A DNA stretch of 64,000 nt from Niastella soli (GCF_017742245.1 NZ_JAGHKO010000006.1:124001-188000); one strand, 5' to 3'; counted from the first letter of the stretch, positions 51,953 to 60,394 are shown. The notes: generated by a model from the letters alone, not told the origin. Program-made: numbers and translations.

Positions 51953-53086
51953 ATGGAAACTAGTCAACAGTACACTCAATTGTTACAAGATCTCAAATCT
52001 CGTATTGCTCAAAGTCGCTACATCGCAGCTAGATTAGTTAACCGGGAGCAGTTGCTGTTATATTATTATATCGGCAAATTACTTAGTGACAAAATAATGG
52101 AGCAAAATTGGGGCGACAAAGTATTGTCACAAATAGCAACTGATTTAAAAAATCAGATGCCTGACCTGCGGGGTTTTTCTGCTAGTAGTCTTAAAAAAAT
52201 GCGACAGTTTTACATCGCATATGAGCACGATCCAATTGGACCGTTACTGACGGTCCAATTACAAAGGTATGATAAACAAGGAGATATAATTGGACCGTTG
52301 CTGACGGTCCAATTGCAAAATTCTGAGGCAAAAGAAAGTTGGCCATTGGAAACAGATAATGATAATCCTATTCTAACAAATTTTTTATCGATTACATTCA
52401 CTCATCACTTAATTCTGCTCAATAAATGCAAAGCCCTGGAAGAGCGAATGTTTTATATGCAAAGGGCCGCAGAAGATTACTGGTCGGTTTCAGTGCTGGA
52501 ACATCACATACAGGAGAACTTATTTCTGCACATTGGCAAACTACACCACAATTTTGATACAACTATTGACGCTAGTGATAATAATGTAGCTGCCGAATTA
52601 TTTAAAGATAAGTACCTGCTTGATTTTCTACAGTTAAAGGATGACGATAACGAAAGCGTAATAGAGAATAGCATAGTTTCCAATATAACAGAGTTTATTC
52701 TGAAGATGGGAAAAGGGTTTACTTTCATTGGTAACCAGTTTCGCCTGGAGGTAGAGGGGCATGAATTTTCAATCGACTTACTTTTCTACAACCGTATTCT
52801 ACGGCGCCTGGTGGCATTTGAAATTAAAAAAGATCGTTTCAAGTCCGAATATACTGGTCAGTTACATTTTTACCTGAATGTGCTGGATGACAAAATTAAA
52901 CTTCCAGATGAACTTCCCAGTATTGGTGTCATTCTTTGTAAAGAAAAGCAGGATTCCATTGTACAGTACTCCATCAGGAACATGAACACACCGATGGGAG
53001 TAGCCACCTTTATGAACTCGAGCGAACCACCAGCTGAAATTCAACAGGTGCTGCCTGATAGTGATCAATTACGTAAATTAATTTAA
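51953..53086 (+). CDS. YhcG/DUF1016 family PDDEXK nuclease, full-length copy
   Basis: The 377-aa protein has a DUF1016 N-terminal domain (about 10-195, with YYIGKLLSDKIMEQNWGDKV and FSASSLKKMRQFYIAYE). A PDDEXK nuclease domain follows at about 225-375 (FIGNQFRLEVEGHEFSIDLL, then FEIKK). YhcG-type nucleases accompany restriction or mobile-element systems. Two in-frame 27-bp hairpins encode PIGPLLTVQLQ and IIGPLLTVQLQ inside a linker after ~95, where relatives usually vary. It starts 1 bp after the integrase relic ends and is followed after 11 bp by the 56-aa gene. Confidence 0.88.
   Translation: METSQQYTQLLQDLKSRIAQSRYIAARLVNREQLLLYYYIGKLLSDKIMEQNWGDKVLSQIATDLKNQMPDLRGFSASSLKKMRQFYIAYEHDPIGPLLTVQLQRYDKQGDIIGPLLTVQLQNSEAKESWPLETDNDNPILTNFLSITFTHHLILLNKCKALEERMFYMQRAAEDYWSVSVLEHHIQENLFLHIGKLHHNFDTTIDASDNNVAAELFKDKYLLDFLQLKDDDNESVIENSIVSNITEFILKMGKGFTFIGNQFRLEVEGHEFSIDLLFYNRILRRLVAFEIKKDRFKSEYTGQLHFYLNVLDDKIKLPDELPSIGVILCKEKQDSIVQYSIRNMNTPMGVATFMNSSEPPAEIQQVLPDSDQLRKLI
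52234..52314. repeat. Two coding 27-bp hairpins inside the YhcG gene
   Basis: AATTGGACCGT-TACTG-ACGGTCCAATT (52234-52260) and the same arms with loop TGCTG (52288-52314) are perfect. The starts are 54 bp apart and in the same reading frame, each giving IGPLLTVQL. The unit length of 27 bp and spacer of 27 bp keep frame. Confidence 0.92.
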
Positions 53087-53097
53087 AAGGGGTACTG

Positions 53098-53268
53098 GTG
53101 AAAAGAATAACTCAAAAGAATGTACCGGGTATAGTTAGAGTAACCAATAATAGGGCTATAAAGCAATACGTTAACGATCCCTACTTTATTAAGAAAAGGG
53201 AAATGGCAGCGGCGTTTCTGAAAAAAGCGGGATTGCCTGAATTATTCAAAAAGTCTCAAGGTAAATAG
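53098..53268 (+). CDS. 56-aa conserved module protein, copy 2
   Basis: The frame begins at GTG, 11 bp after the YhcG stop, and encodes MKRITQKNVPGIVRVTNNRA before the family core NDPYFIKKREMAAAFLKKAG and LPELFKKSQGK. Length is again 56 codons. Across the three copies the 30-residue C-terminal half stays the same while the first 25 diverge, a strong sign of a real protein. Confidence 0.78.
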   Translation: MKRITQKNVPGIVRVTNNRAIKQYVNDPYFIKKREMAAAFLKKAGLPELFKKSQGK

Positions 53269-53301
53269 ACAACTGCCCAGCCACTATATCATATAAATAA
53301 G

Positions 53302-53343
53302 CATTGATAATGCCTTCAAGCCGTAAATTTGAAGGCATTTTTA
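53302..53343 (+). terminator. Module terminator, copy 2
   Basis: TGCCTTCAA and TTGAAGGCA arms are followed by TTTTTATT; it is the counterpart of 26282-26320. Confidence 0.75.
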
Positions 53344-53466
53344 TTCGAAGATTATATCGCTTTTATTATGTTTGAGACTACCATTGCAAACGAATTAAAC
53401 AATTGTCAATACCGGCGCGGGCTGGCCAAGACTAGTGACATATAATACAGTTAGAAAAAGCAATTA

Positions 53467-53874
53467 ATGAGAACGTATCTGATTTTTTATTTCCCAGTTA
53501 TAGTCATTGCCTGTGCTGTTTGTTGTTGCAGGAATAAAAAAACAAACGAAACCAGCAGGACAGTGAATGATAATCATGGCAGAGTCCTCAAAATATTTAG
53601 ATCAACAGAGAAAGTGAATCTTTATGTGTTGAGGATAAATAAGGACTTTAGTTATAGAGATTCATTAGAAAGAAATTATTCCGAACCGTGGAGCCTCATT
53701 AATGAGTATATTCCTGTTGGTGATTCAATTAAAGTCTATTTAAAAATTGATAATAAAGACACAACGTTTATGTATAATATTAAAGATGTTGATAGCATTC
53801 TTTTTGGACGCAGTCCAGGGCCTTCGTTTTATATTATAAATAATTTGTACAAAGAAGCCTGGTTATTTGATTAA
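53467..53874 (+). CDS. Module-linked lipoprotein, copy 2
   Basis: The 135-aa protein has a signal peptide ending AVCCC and differs from the copy at 26449 by only about a dozen residues, with no gaps. Both copies keep VLKIFRSTEKVNLYVL and SIKVYLK. The lack of frame damage in either copy, while flanking integrase and RHS DNA has decayed, suggests that the protein is still selected or the duplication is recent. Confidence 0.72.
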   Translation: MRTYLIFYFPVIVIACAVCCCRNKKTNETSRTVNDNHGRVLKIFRSTEKVNLYVLRINKDFSYRDSLERNYSEPWSLINEYIPVGDSIKVYLKIDNKDTTFMYNIKDVDSILFGRSPGPSFYIINNLYKEAWLFD

Positions 53875-53916
53875 ATCAACCAACTAAACTGGAAAAAACA
53901 CAGATATATTATCGAC

Positions 53917-53950
53917 ACGCCAGGGATTTACCGTTCCTGGCGTTTATTTC
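53917..53950 (+). terminator. Terminator of lipoprotein gene, copy 2
   Basis: Stem ACGCCAGGGA/TTCCTGGCGT is followed by TTATTT; it is the counterpart of 26898-26934. Confidence 0.8.
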
Positions 53951-54038
53951 CCAATGCACATCTATCAAGTGGGACCTCCTTCTCTTTTTTAGGAGCTTCG
54001 GTATCTTACATTCGGAGTATCCAACACCATTCTTGCAA

Positions 54039-54107
54039 ATGAAAAAGAACCTCTTCCTGATCCTACTGACTTGCATCAGCATGCTGTATGGCAAGGTCGT
54101 AGAATGA
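54039..54107 (+). pseudogene. Orphan signal-peptide stub
   Basis: MKKNLFLILLTCISMLYG followed by KVVE and a stop looks like the N-terminal signal of an exported protein, cut short. It may be the 5' end of the RHS gene whose remains follow at 54171. Confidence 0.4.
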
Positions 54108-54170
54108 TAATCCTTTTGCATGTGCTACTTTGGGGATCGTCCTTTTTTTACATTCTTAGTACTGGGCGGG

Positions 54171-55110
54171 TGGTTATGTACGTATTATATTTATGACGAC
54201 CTGAATAACCTGCGATGTGTGGTACAACCCCGGGGTGTAGAATTGCTGATCCAAAACGGCTGGGACGTGTCTGCGCTCAATGGCGATATTTAGAATGAAC
54301 AATGTTTCCGGTATGAATATGATTATAAGAACCGGATGATCATGAAAAAAGTGCCAGGTGCAGGCGTGGTATATCTGGTCAATGATAAGCAGGACAGGGT
54401 GGTAATGACACAGGATGCCAAACTGCGCGGTCAGGGTAAATGGATGGTAACTGGTTACGACAATATGAACCGGCCTGTTACAACCGGTCTCCTGAAGGTA
54501 ATGTCCGGCGATAAAATAAATATTTTTGGTAAGTTGTATTTTTATCAGCCTGGAAGTGTTAATTCCCGAACCGATCTGCCCCTGACCGTTGCCGATGTAT
54601 TAAGGTTGTTTGTTTCAGGATCACCGCTTCAAGGGAAAGGACTGACAGCTCAAGGATTATCAAGTGGGGTTCCTGGTTTAACTACAGCCTTACAAAGTTA
54701 TATGCAGAACCACCCGGACGCGGGATCAGGACATCCCCGGGCATATATAAATTGGGTGTTATTTGATGAACAGTTCAGGTATGTAAGTGGGGTGCTGATC
54801 CAGTCGGATCTGCAAATTGTGTTAAACCCCATGATAACAACACTATACCCGTTATAGATGTCGTTAAAAATGGGTATATTTTCGTGTTCTGCAGCAATGA
54901 AACCCAAACGCAGGAAGTGTTCTTTGATAATTTACAGATGATCCACACGCATGGGCCTATAACAGAGGAAACGCATTATTATTCTTTTGGGTTGACGATG
55001 ACGGGGATAAGTAGTAAGGCGGCGAATAGCCGGATAATAAGTTTGAATAAAATGGTAAGGAAACGCATGAAAAGGAGTTTGGAAGTGCAGCCTACAAAGA
55101 ATGAAAGAAA
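54171..55110 (+). pseudogene. Decayed RHS/YD-repeat gene
   Basis: One frame reads YYIYDDLNNLRCVVQPRGVE to an in-frame TAG at 54291, then YEYDYKNRMIMKKVPGAGVV and YDNMNRPVTT, typical RHS/YD-repeat text. A one-base deletion near 54830 shifts frame. The next frame holds the RHS end VFFDNLQMIHTHGPITEETH, YYSFGLTMTGISSKA. A further stop and frame change break NKFE-x-NGKE, the usual YNGKE core. At least four lesions are seen, so the gene is dead. RHS proteins are polymorphic toxins or surface shells. Confidence 0.85.
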
Positions 55111-55160
55111 ACAACTGAAGGAGATTAACCGAAAATTGAAAAAAATCAAAAAAGTTGATT

Positions 55161-55604
55161 ATGAAATTCTATATCCTACTGATGGTGTCAGGAATTTTTA
55201 ATTTTGCTGACCCTGTGTTACAAAAATCAAAAAGCGAAGTAGTCATATATGCGACGGATCTGCTTGATCGCAGAAATATTCCTATGAATAAGGAATTGCT
55301 CAAATCCTCCTATGAATTTTGCACCCGACTATCAGGGGAAGAATATGTAAATGAATTTTTGAAAATGACAGGAAAATATGATAGTACAACCGCATGTAAA
55401 AAATGTGGACTGCCTTTTGACACTAGGATCTATATTCAGGTATATGAGAAAGGTAAGTTAGGAATGGAGATGGAAATATGTGCTGGAGGAGACTGCATTA
55501 AGATCTTAAACAAGCCATATTGCATGACAAAAGAAACCTTAAACTTTATACTGAGTTGTTTTCCTGCTAGGAACCGGGAAAAATATAGCACTTTGAATAA
55601 TTAA
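55161..55604 (+). CDS. Exported hypothetical protein next to RHS relic
   Basis: The ATG at 55161 (MKFYILLMVSGIFNFADPVL) gives 147 aa with a possible signal. The mature part has two Cys-x2-Cys-like spots (ACKKCGLPFDTRIYIQVYEK). No family is recognised. It lies where an immunity protein for the RHS C-terminal toxin would sit, but that role is inference. Confidence 0.55.
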   Translation: MKFYILLMVSGIFNFADPVLQKSKSEVVIYATDLLDRRNIPMNKELLKSSYEFCTRLSGEEYVNEFLKMTGKYDSTTACKKCGLPFDTRIYIQVYEKGKLGMEMEICAGGDCIKILNKPYCMTKETLNFILSCFPARNREKYSTLNN

Positions 55605-55622
55605 TAAAGGCAAATAACTATT

Positions 55623-56087
55623 ATGTCTTTTAATGTAGTTGTAATAATTTGTATATTATTCAGCGTTAATTCATTTTCTCAAAGCTGTAATGATACTGTT
55701 GCGTATATTTCCAAGTACCCTGTTGAAAAAGGATACATTTATTTATGGAAAGATAAGATTGGTAGTATTGCAGATCCTGCAACTGTTGTATGTATTTATT
55801 CTGCGGATCGTAATGTTGTTGCTGTAAAAGGAGGGCAAGTTAAAAAGATATTTACCGGGGATGAATTTGATAGTATTTTAATAACAGATAAGGATACGAC
55901 GATTTTATATGCGAATATGGACAAATTCTATAAAAAAGTTGGTGATACAATACATAAAGGGGACTTAATAGGGACTATAAAGAAGGATTCGGCTGATGAC
56001 AGGTTCCAACTTTTTTTTAAGATTACTGTAGGCAGAAAGGATGTATTTTATAATGATCACATAAAATTCTTGCAACAACTTCATTAG
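55623..56087 (+). CDS. Exported degenerate M23-like protein
   Basis: The 154-aa protein has a signal peptide (ending SFSQ). A strand pattern like that of lysostaphin-type M23 domains follows: VVAVKGGQVKKIF, DTTILYANMDKFYKKVGDTI, HKGDLIGTIKKDSADD and RFQLFFKI. The zinc-binding His-x-Asp and His-x-His residues are absent, so peptidase activity is not expected. Similar non-catalytic domains bind peptidoglycan or other M23 proteins. It follows the previous gene by 18 bp. Confidence 0.65.
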   Translation: MSFNVVVIICILFSVNSFSQSCNDTVAYISKYPVEKGYIYLWKDKIGSIADPATVVCIYSADRNVVAVKGGQVKKIFTGDEFDSILITDKDTTILYANMDKFYKKVGDTIHKGDLIGTIKKDSADDRFQLFFKITVGRKDVFYNDHIKFLQQLH

Positions 56088-56188
56088 TGGAAATCAATTG
56101 TTATCATTTGATTTATACATGAAGGCGACGCTCATTGTTGTAAAACAAAGGTAATTGATTATCAATAAAATATCGGATGGAATCAAAG

Positions 56189-56260
56189 CCGTCCGGTCCG
56201 TAAAAAAGGATCATCAGCAATAATGGTCCTTTTTACTTTTTATACATCTTTACTTTTATG
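56189..56260. other. Second tRNA-Asp 3'-end relic (old att site)
   Basis: CCGTCCGGTCCG at 56189-56200 matches the tRNA acceptor and T-arm end. The next ~60 bp (AAAAAAGGATCATCAGCAAT, then a hairpin and CTTTTTACTTTTTATACATC) follow the DNA after the tRNA at 23953-24010 with few changes. This is an attL-type end of a further element, now degraded. Confidence 0.78.
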
Positions 56261-56261
56261 A

Positions 56262-56296
56262 AACCATCAAACATCTGCGCGACTTCTTAAAAAGCC
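56262..56296 (+). pseudogene. Integrase scrap
   Basis: GAAACCATCAAACATCTGCG and CGACTTCTTAAAAAGCCG correspond to KTIKHLRGFIKDR of the integrase (residues ~213-225). Only about 35 bp survive. It lies just inside the att relic, as the intact integrase does at 24115. Confidence 0.6.
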
Positions 56297-56399
56297 GAAT
56301 GATTAGACCGCGAAACATACATGCAAATGAATCACTTAAAAATACCATGTCGTGGCGGAAGGTTGTGATTGATAGCGCACAGTTTTAAAAATAACAAGA

Positions 56400-56963
56400 A
56401 TGCCAGGATTAATAAGGATATCATTGATCTGTTTTTTGCTTTTCTGCATAGTTTCCTGTAATCAAAAAGCAGGGAGTAAATTGTCGCACCTTGATATTAG
56501 TCTTGAAAAGGGTTTTGTCGGCGATACCATTTTTTATGGGCACGCATACTTTAAATGCCGAATTTTCAATAGAAATAGACAAACGATTCACCTATATATT
56601 GAAAAATACAAGCCGCCATTTGTTTCTCAAAATGTGTCGGGTCAAAAGAAAACTGGCAGCATCTTTATGCTCGATGTAAACGGAAATAGAGCAAATGAAA
56701 TGTTGTCGTCTCTCTTGCCCAATGAGCTTATTATTAAAGCCAATAGGTCCTTTATATTTTTTCTTAGGTCTCCTCTCAATGGGCTTGTAAGCCACGGTGA
56801 AGAGACCTCTGCCGGGTTTCAAAGAGTGCTGGCCGATCGCATAAAAAACAGGCTATATTCCTATTATAGTATAAATGATAATGGTGCCATTGACGATTCT
56901 GCTACCATCAAGGTCGATAGTAATTTTTTAATAGAATACAAGGAACCATTGGTTACGGATTAA
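56400..56963 (+). CDS. Lipoprotein of unknown function
   Basis: The 187-aa protein has a signal peptide with lipobox CIVSC. The mature part contains FKCRIFNRNRQTIHLYIEKY and LLPNELIIKANRSFIFFLRS, a beta-sandwich-like pattern. No family is recognised. It stands alone between element relics, with a 27-bp-type hairpin just past its stop. Confidence 0.62.
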   Translation: MPGLIRISLICFLLFCIVSCNQKAGSKLSHLDISLEKGFVGDTIFYGHAYFKCRIFNRNRQTIHLYIEKYKPPFVSQNVSGQKKTGSIFMLDVNGNRANEMLSSLLPNELIIKANRSFIFFLRSPLNGLVSHGEETSAGFQRVLADRIKNRLYSYYSINDNGAIDDSATIKVDSNFLIEYKEPLVTD

Positions 56964-56984
56964 TTTTTGCCCGCTTGTTAAGAA

Positions 56985-57010
56985 AGCGGCCAGTTAGTGA
57001 CTGGCCAATT
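56985..57010. repeat. Single 27-bp-type hairpin
   Basis: GGCCAGT-TAGTG-ACTGGCCAATT matches the arms and loop of the unit at 40254, but four bases of the left arm are altered (AAGC in place of AATT). It lies between convergent genes and could assist termination. Confidence 0.7.
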
Positions 57011-57035
57011 ACATTACGGTGCTAAGTCGGTAAGT

Positions 57036-57623
57036 CTAAGAATAATCAATTTGACTTTCACCGATATTAATTATATATATTTCCTTGTCCCAATCTTGAT
57101 AATAAATTCTTATCTGTCTGTCAAAATAGATGTAATCAGTGTGGAATAAAGTGCCATCATAACTTTCCCAGGTCTCTATAATCTTATCCGCCTTCCCAAA
57201 TTTTTTTTCGATTTGATTCTTTGGAATTTTTTTATATACCTCCAGCAGGTTGTTCACAATTGTAAACTCAACAATAATTTTTTCTTTAATTCTGTACCTC
57301 GCTCCAGTATCCATTCCAACCCATCCGCCATTTTCAAAAACAGAGGCTATTCTGTCTTTTAACTCAAACTCAAATTCTATTCCGTTAACAGTATAAAATG
57401 TTTTACCATCACGCCAACTTGTTGAAGTGGTATTTTCTGGAGGTTTTTCCAGTCCTGTTAAAACAATGCCAGAATAATTAATCTTCTGAATGGTGTCTCC
57501 CAAGTGTATATTACCTAATGTTAAAAGAGAGGTTGGTACAGTAGTTTCAAAAAGAATCGAAGGATTTATTGTGATCTCGGTTTCCAATGGGTTAACTGTT
57601 TTATTCTTGAAAATATTGAACAT
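57036..57623 (-). CDS. Hypothetical cytosolic protein
   Basis: The 195-aa protein begins MFNIFKNKTVNPLETEITIN and is predicted mainly as beta strands: TSTSWRDGKTFYTVNGIEFE, KIIETWESYDGTLFHTDYIY, FDRQIRIYYQD. No signal or membrane segment is visible. It is reminiscent of immunity-type proteins in accessory regions, but I can name no family. Confidence 0.6.
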   Translation of the reverse strand: MFNIFKNKTVNPLETEITINPSILFETTVPTSLLTLGNIHLGDTIQKINYSGIVLTGLEKPPENTTSTSWRDGKTFYTVNGIEFEFELKDRIASVFENGGWVGMDTGARYRIKEKIIVEFTIVNNLLEVYKKIPKNQIEKKFGKADKIIETWESYDGTLFHTDYIYFDRQIRIYYQDWDKEIYIINIGESQIDYS

Positions 57624-57669
57624 CTGGAATTAAGTAATTTTTATGTCTAATGAAATAACAGCTAGTTTA

Positions 57670-58403
57670 TTACTCTGATTGCCAAAAACGTTTACTATCA
57701 ACATCCATAATCGTCAGTTTTCCACCTTTAGCTCCCCCGGTATCTAAATTATAAATATTAGCAGCTTGTAGCGGTTTATCTAATCCCCATTTCATAGTAT
57801 TGGTATGCCAATAAATATGTTGTTGAATTTTGTGACTATTTCGAATGGCGCGAGATTGGGATCTTGTTTTGCTTTCGATTGCCAATTCATTGCTGATTGC
57901 CACAGAATTCTATCCCAGTAATAAATACTGGAGGGTTGCTGATGGAATGGTTGAAATTGATTGAAGCCAGCATGTACATAGCAGTTGTTTTTTGTGTCTA
58001 TATAATATGGTATTTGGCTTTCAAAAAATTGCTTGTGTGATAATGGGATGTCATCCGGATTGAAGGATGTTTTGTAGCCCTGGCGTGATTTTCTGATAAT
58101 AGGTGTTTTACCTGCTTTTGTTGAGTAAGACTTTATTGTATCTATTCCGCCAAAATTCCAGGCGGCTGGATGAAAACCAGTTCTGATAAAATCTAAGAAC
58201 CAATCGTCGTGATTGCCTTTTATTGCAATAAGGATTTTTATTTTTAATAGTTCTTCCACACAATCAAAGACCTCATCTCCGCGATCAGCTATATCACCTA
58301 GTTGGATAAGTGTATCCTGACTGTAGTCAAAATTGCATGTAAGCAGGCATTGTTTTAGAGATTGGTATTGTCCGTGCAGGTCACCAAGAACGTAGGTTCT
58401 CAT
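57670..58403 (-). pseudogene. Metallophosphoesterase, frameshifted near its end
   Basis: The first 190 codons encode a calcineurin-like phosphoesterase with the motifs GDLHGQ, GDIADRG, GNHDDW and HAGFNQF, like bis(5'-nucleosyl)-tetraphosphatase or PP2A-type enzymes. After NNIFIG the frame breaks and stops at 57792. One base shift restores the expected HTNTMKWGLDKPLQAANIYN and a tail GKLTIMDVDSKRFWQS to 57670. The last metal-binding histidine (GHT) is at the break. It is a one-base deletion, either real inactivation or an assembly error. Confidence 0.82.
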
Positions 58404-58421
58404 AAATTGTCAAAGTGAATT

Positions 58422-58862
58422 TTACCCTTTTATTTCCCTTAGCAAGGTGCTTGCTATATTTATTTTATTTTGAATTAAACAGTTCTCAATATTGGTTAAA
58501 GTGCCGCTTTTCCTTTTTTCATTTGAGTTGAAATCAAATGCAAGAAAATGAGTACACATATGTATGGCAGCGGTATCTCGTTCTATATCTGATTGAAATC
58601 CGCCAATAAAATTCCACTGGCTTACTTTGGTTTTGTATTTGTCAGGGCTGTATCTTGGTGTTGTGCCGATATGCAATATGCTGACATTGGCAGTCTCGCA
58701 TTTTAGCAACTCCATTGTCAGGGTGTCTACCCCTTTAAAATCACAAAGAACAAAACTCGGGTTGTTTGTTTTTAAAATTTCGGTAATCGGTTTTTCATAG
58801 TATTCGAGAAAGTTCTTGAAACTCAAATTCCCATTTCCAAATACAAATACTTTTACATCCAT
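58422..58862 (-). CDS. Hypothetical protein upstream of phosphoesterase
   Basis: The 146-aa protein has an alpha/beta pattern beginning MDVKVFVFGNGNLSFKNFLE, with FVLCDFKGVDTLTMELLKCE and VSILHIGTTPRY. This layout resembles nucleotide-sugar or NAD-processing Rossmann-type proteins, but I cannot assign a family. It lies 18 bp upstream of the phosphoesterase on the same strand, so a joint role in handling a nucleotide derivative is possible. Confidence 0.58.
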   Translation of the reverse strand: MDVKVFVFGNGNLSFKNFLEYYEKPITEILKTNNPSFVLCDFKGVDTLTMELLKCETANVSILHIGTTPRYSPDKYKTKVSQWNFIGGFQSDIERDTAAIHMCTHFLAFDFNSNEKRKSGTLTNIENCLIQNKINIASTLLREIKG

Positions 58863-59290
58863 TATTTAACGTTATAAGCTTATTAAGTCCTTTTGATCTC
58901 TTAATTTGTCCCAAGATAGCTAAAAAAAATACCATTGTAAACAGGCTCAAAAAAGGTAGGTATACTTAATTGTAAGAATAGGGTAAAAATTAGCCTGCTT
59001 AGAAGAAAGTAACAGAATTTTTTGTTCGGCAACTTCAAATGATGGAACAGGATTACATTTATACATAAATTTGAGCGATGAAATGGGATGTTACCATATT
59101 TTCAACGGGGCTGGATAAAAAATATTTGCTTATGGTCGTTTATTGCCGGCAGGAATGAAATTGCCATGATATGGGAGACCTGTTTTTGAGAAAATGCTGG
59201 TGCGCCAAGATTTAATTTGGCCATTACTGGCGACCCAAATGCAAGTTTATTATATTTGGTGATCCAAAACTTACACCCCTAACGTGCTCT
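58863..59290. other. Intergenic region with a degenerate hairpin
   Basis: AATTTGGCCAT and CGACCCAAAT at about 59214-59239 resemble a worn 27-bp hairpin. No gene is visible. The promoter of the AraC gene should lie close to its right end. Confidence 0.4.
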
Positions 59291-60394
59291 ATGCTAACCC
59301 AGAAAGTAAAAACCTGGCTCAGTCAGTTCAAACAATATTATTTTACCTATAGCAAAGGTTTTTATCATCTCCCCTGCAATGTTAATTCTCCCCAGAAGCT
59401 GATCAACAGTTTTGAAAAATTTCCTTTTGTAAAGCATTCCCTTGAAAAGCAATTTGTTAGTTCAAATAATCCCTTTTGCAGCGGCGGATTTTATTATCAT
59501 AAACTGGAAGAGGGTTGCTGGATTGTATTCTCTAAAATGCGTTATAAAGCAAATGTTGCATTCGACCTGATGTATGACACCCCCACGCCCGGTCCAATGA
59601 CCGCCGATGATTATTACATGCTTAGCCTTAATAATATCACTAACGTAGTACCTGGTAAAAATGCTCTCTGCGGTAAATCTATCAATTTCCCACGTTTTAG
59701 CTGGGTGTTTTTTAAACCGCGGGAGCGTAATTGTGACCTTAATTTCAAAGGATCGAATAATCAATACCTCACTTTATATTTTAACGAGGCCTGGTTGCAA
59801 AAAAACCTGATGCCGAATAAATTATTTACAGAGGGTAAGCTTGATAGTTTCATCAGGTCTGACGCGGGCTACATTGTATGGCCGCTGGAGGATGGCAAGG
59901 CCGCCCTTTCGCAATTCGACCGGTTTAACGTCACCATGAATATTGGCGGCAATGCGCAGGAAATAGATTTTCTCAACCTGAAATTTTGTACCCTCGAGCT
60001 GATCTTCGACTTTTTCAAACTTTGCCGGGAAGATGAAATAGTTTCCAGGCATGTACTTGTTGATTATACCGACAAGTTTAACATGAACAAGGTGGAGCAT
60101 TACCTCAGTAATCATCTGTTCGAAAAATTCCCCGGCATCGACTTGCTGGCCCGCAAATTCAACCTTTCTGAAACCAAACTTAAAGTGGAGTTCAAACAAC
60201 TCTTTGGTAAACCGGTTTATCAATACTTTCAGGAAAAACAAATGGAACTGGCGAAAGAGCTGCTTATGGAAAATCAGTTATTGATAAAGGAAATTTCCTG
60301 GAAATTTGGTTATGAAAGCACCAGCAAGTTTTCAGCGGCTTTTAAAAAACACCATGGTGTTTTACCCTCGGAACTGAGCAAGGTTACCCAATAA
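59291..60394 (+). CDS. AraC-family transcriptional regulator
   Basis: The 367-aa protein has a ~240-residue N-terminal region with many aromatic residues (YYFTYSKGFYHLPCNVNSPQ) and no known sensing fold. A C-terminal AraC helix-turn-helix pair follows: FEKFPGIDLLARKFNLSETK, then LLIKEISWKFGYESTSKFSA and AFKKHHGVLPSELSK. It probably responds to an environmental ligand and could control the neighbouring surface gene. A terminator follows. Confidence 0.88.
   Translation: MLTQKVKTWLSQFKQYYFTYSKGFYHLPCNVNSPQKLINSFEKFPFVKHSLEKQFVSSNNPFCSGGFYYHKLEEGCWIVFSKMRYKANVAFDLMYDTPTPGPMTADDYYMLSLNNITNVVPGKNALCGKSINFPRFSWVFFKPRERNCDLNFKGSNNQYLTLYFNEAWLQKNLMPNKLFTEGKLDSFIRSDAGYIVWPLEDGKAALSQFDRFNVTMNIGGNAQEIDFLNLKFCTLELIFDFFKLCREDEIVSRHVLVDYTDKFNMNKVEHYLSNHLFEKFPGIDLLARKFNLSETKLKVEFKQLFGKPVYQYFQEKQMELAKELLMENQLLIKEISWKFGYESTSKFSAAFKKHHGVLPSELSKVTQ

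Noticed and set aside
54884-55201. A separate 105-aa gene
   Set aside because: The first half is the RHS end in a shifted frame and the second half is out of frame with the RHS core, so it is part of the decayed RHS gene.
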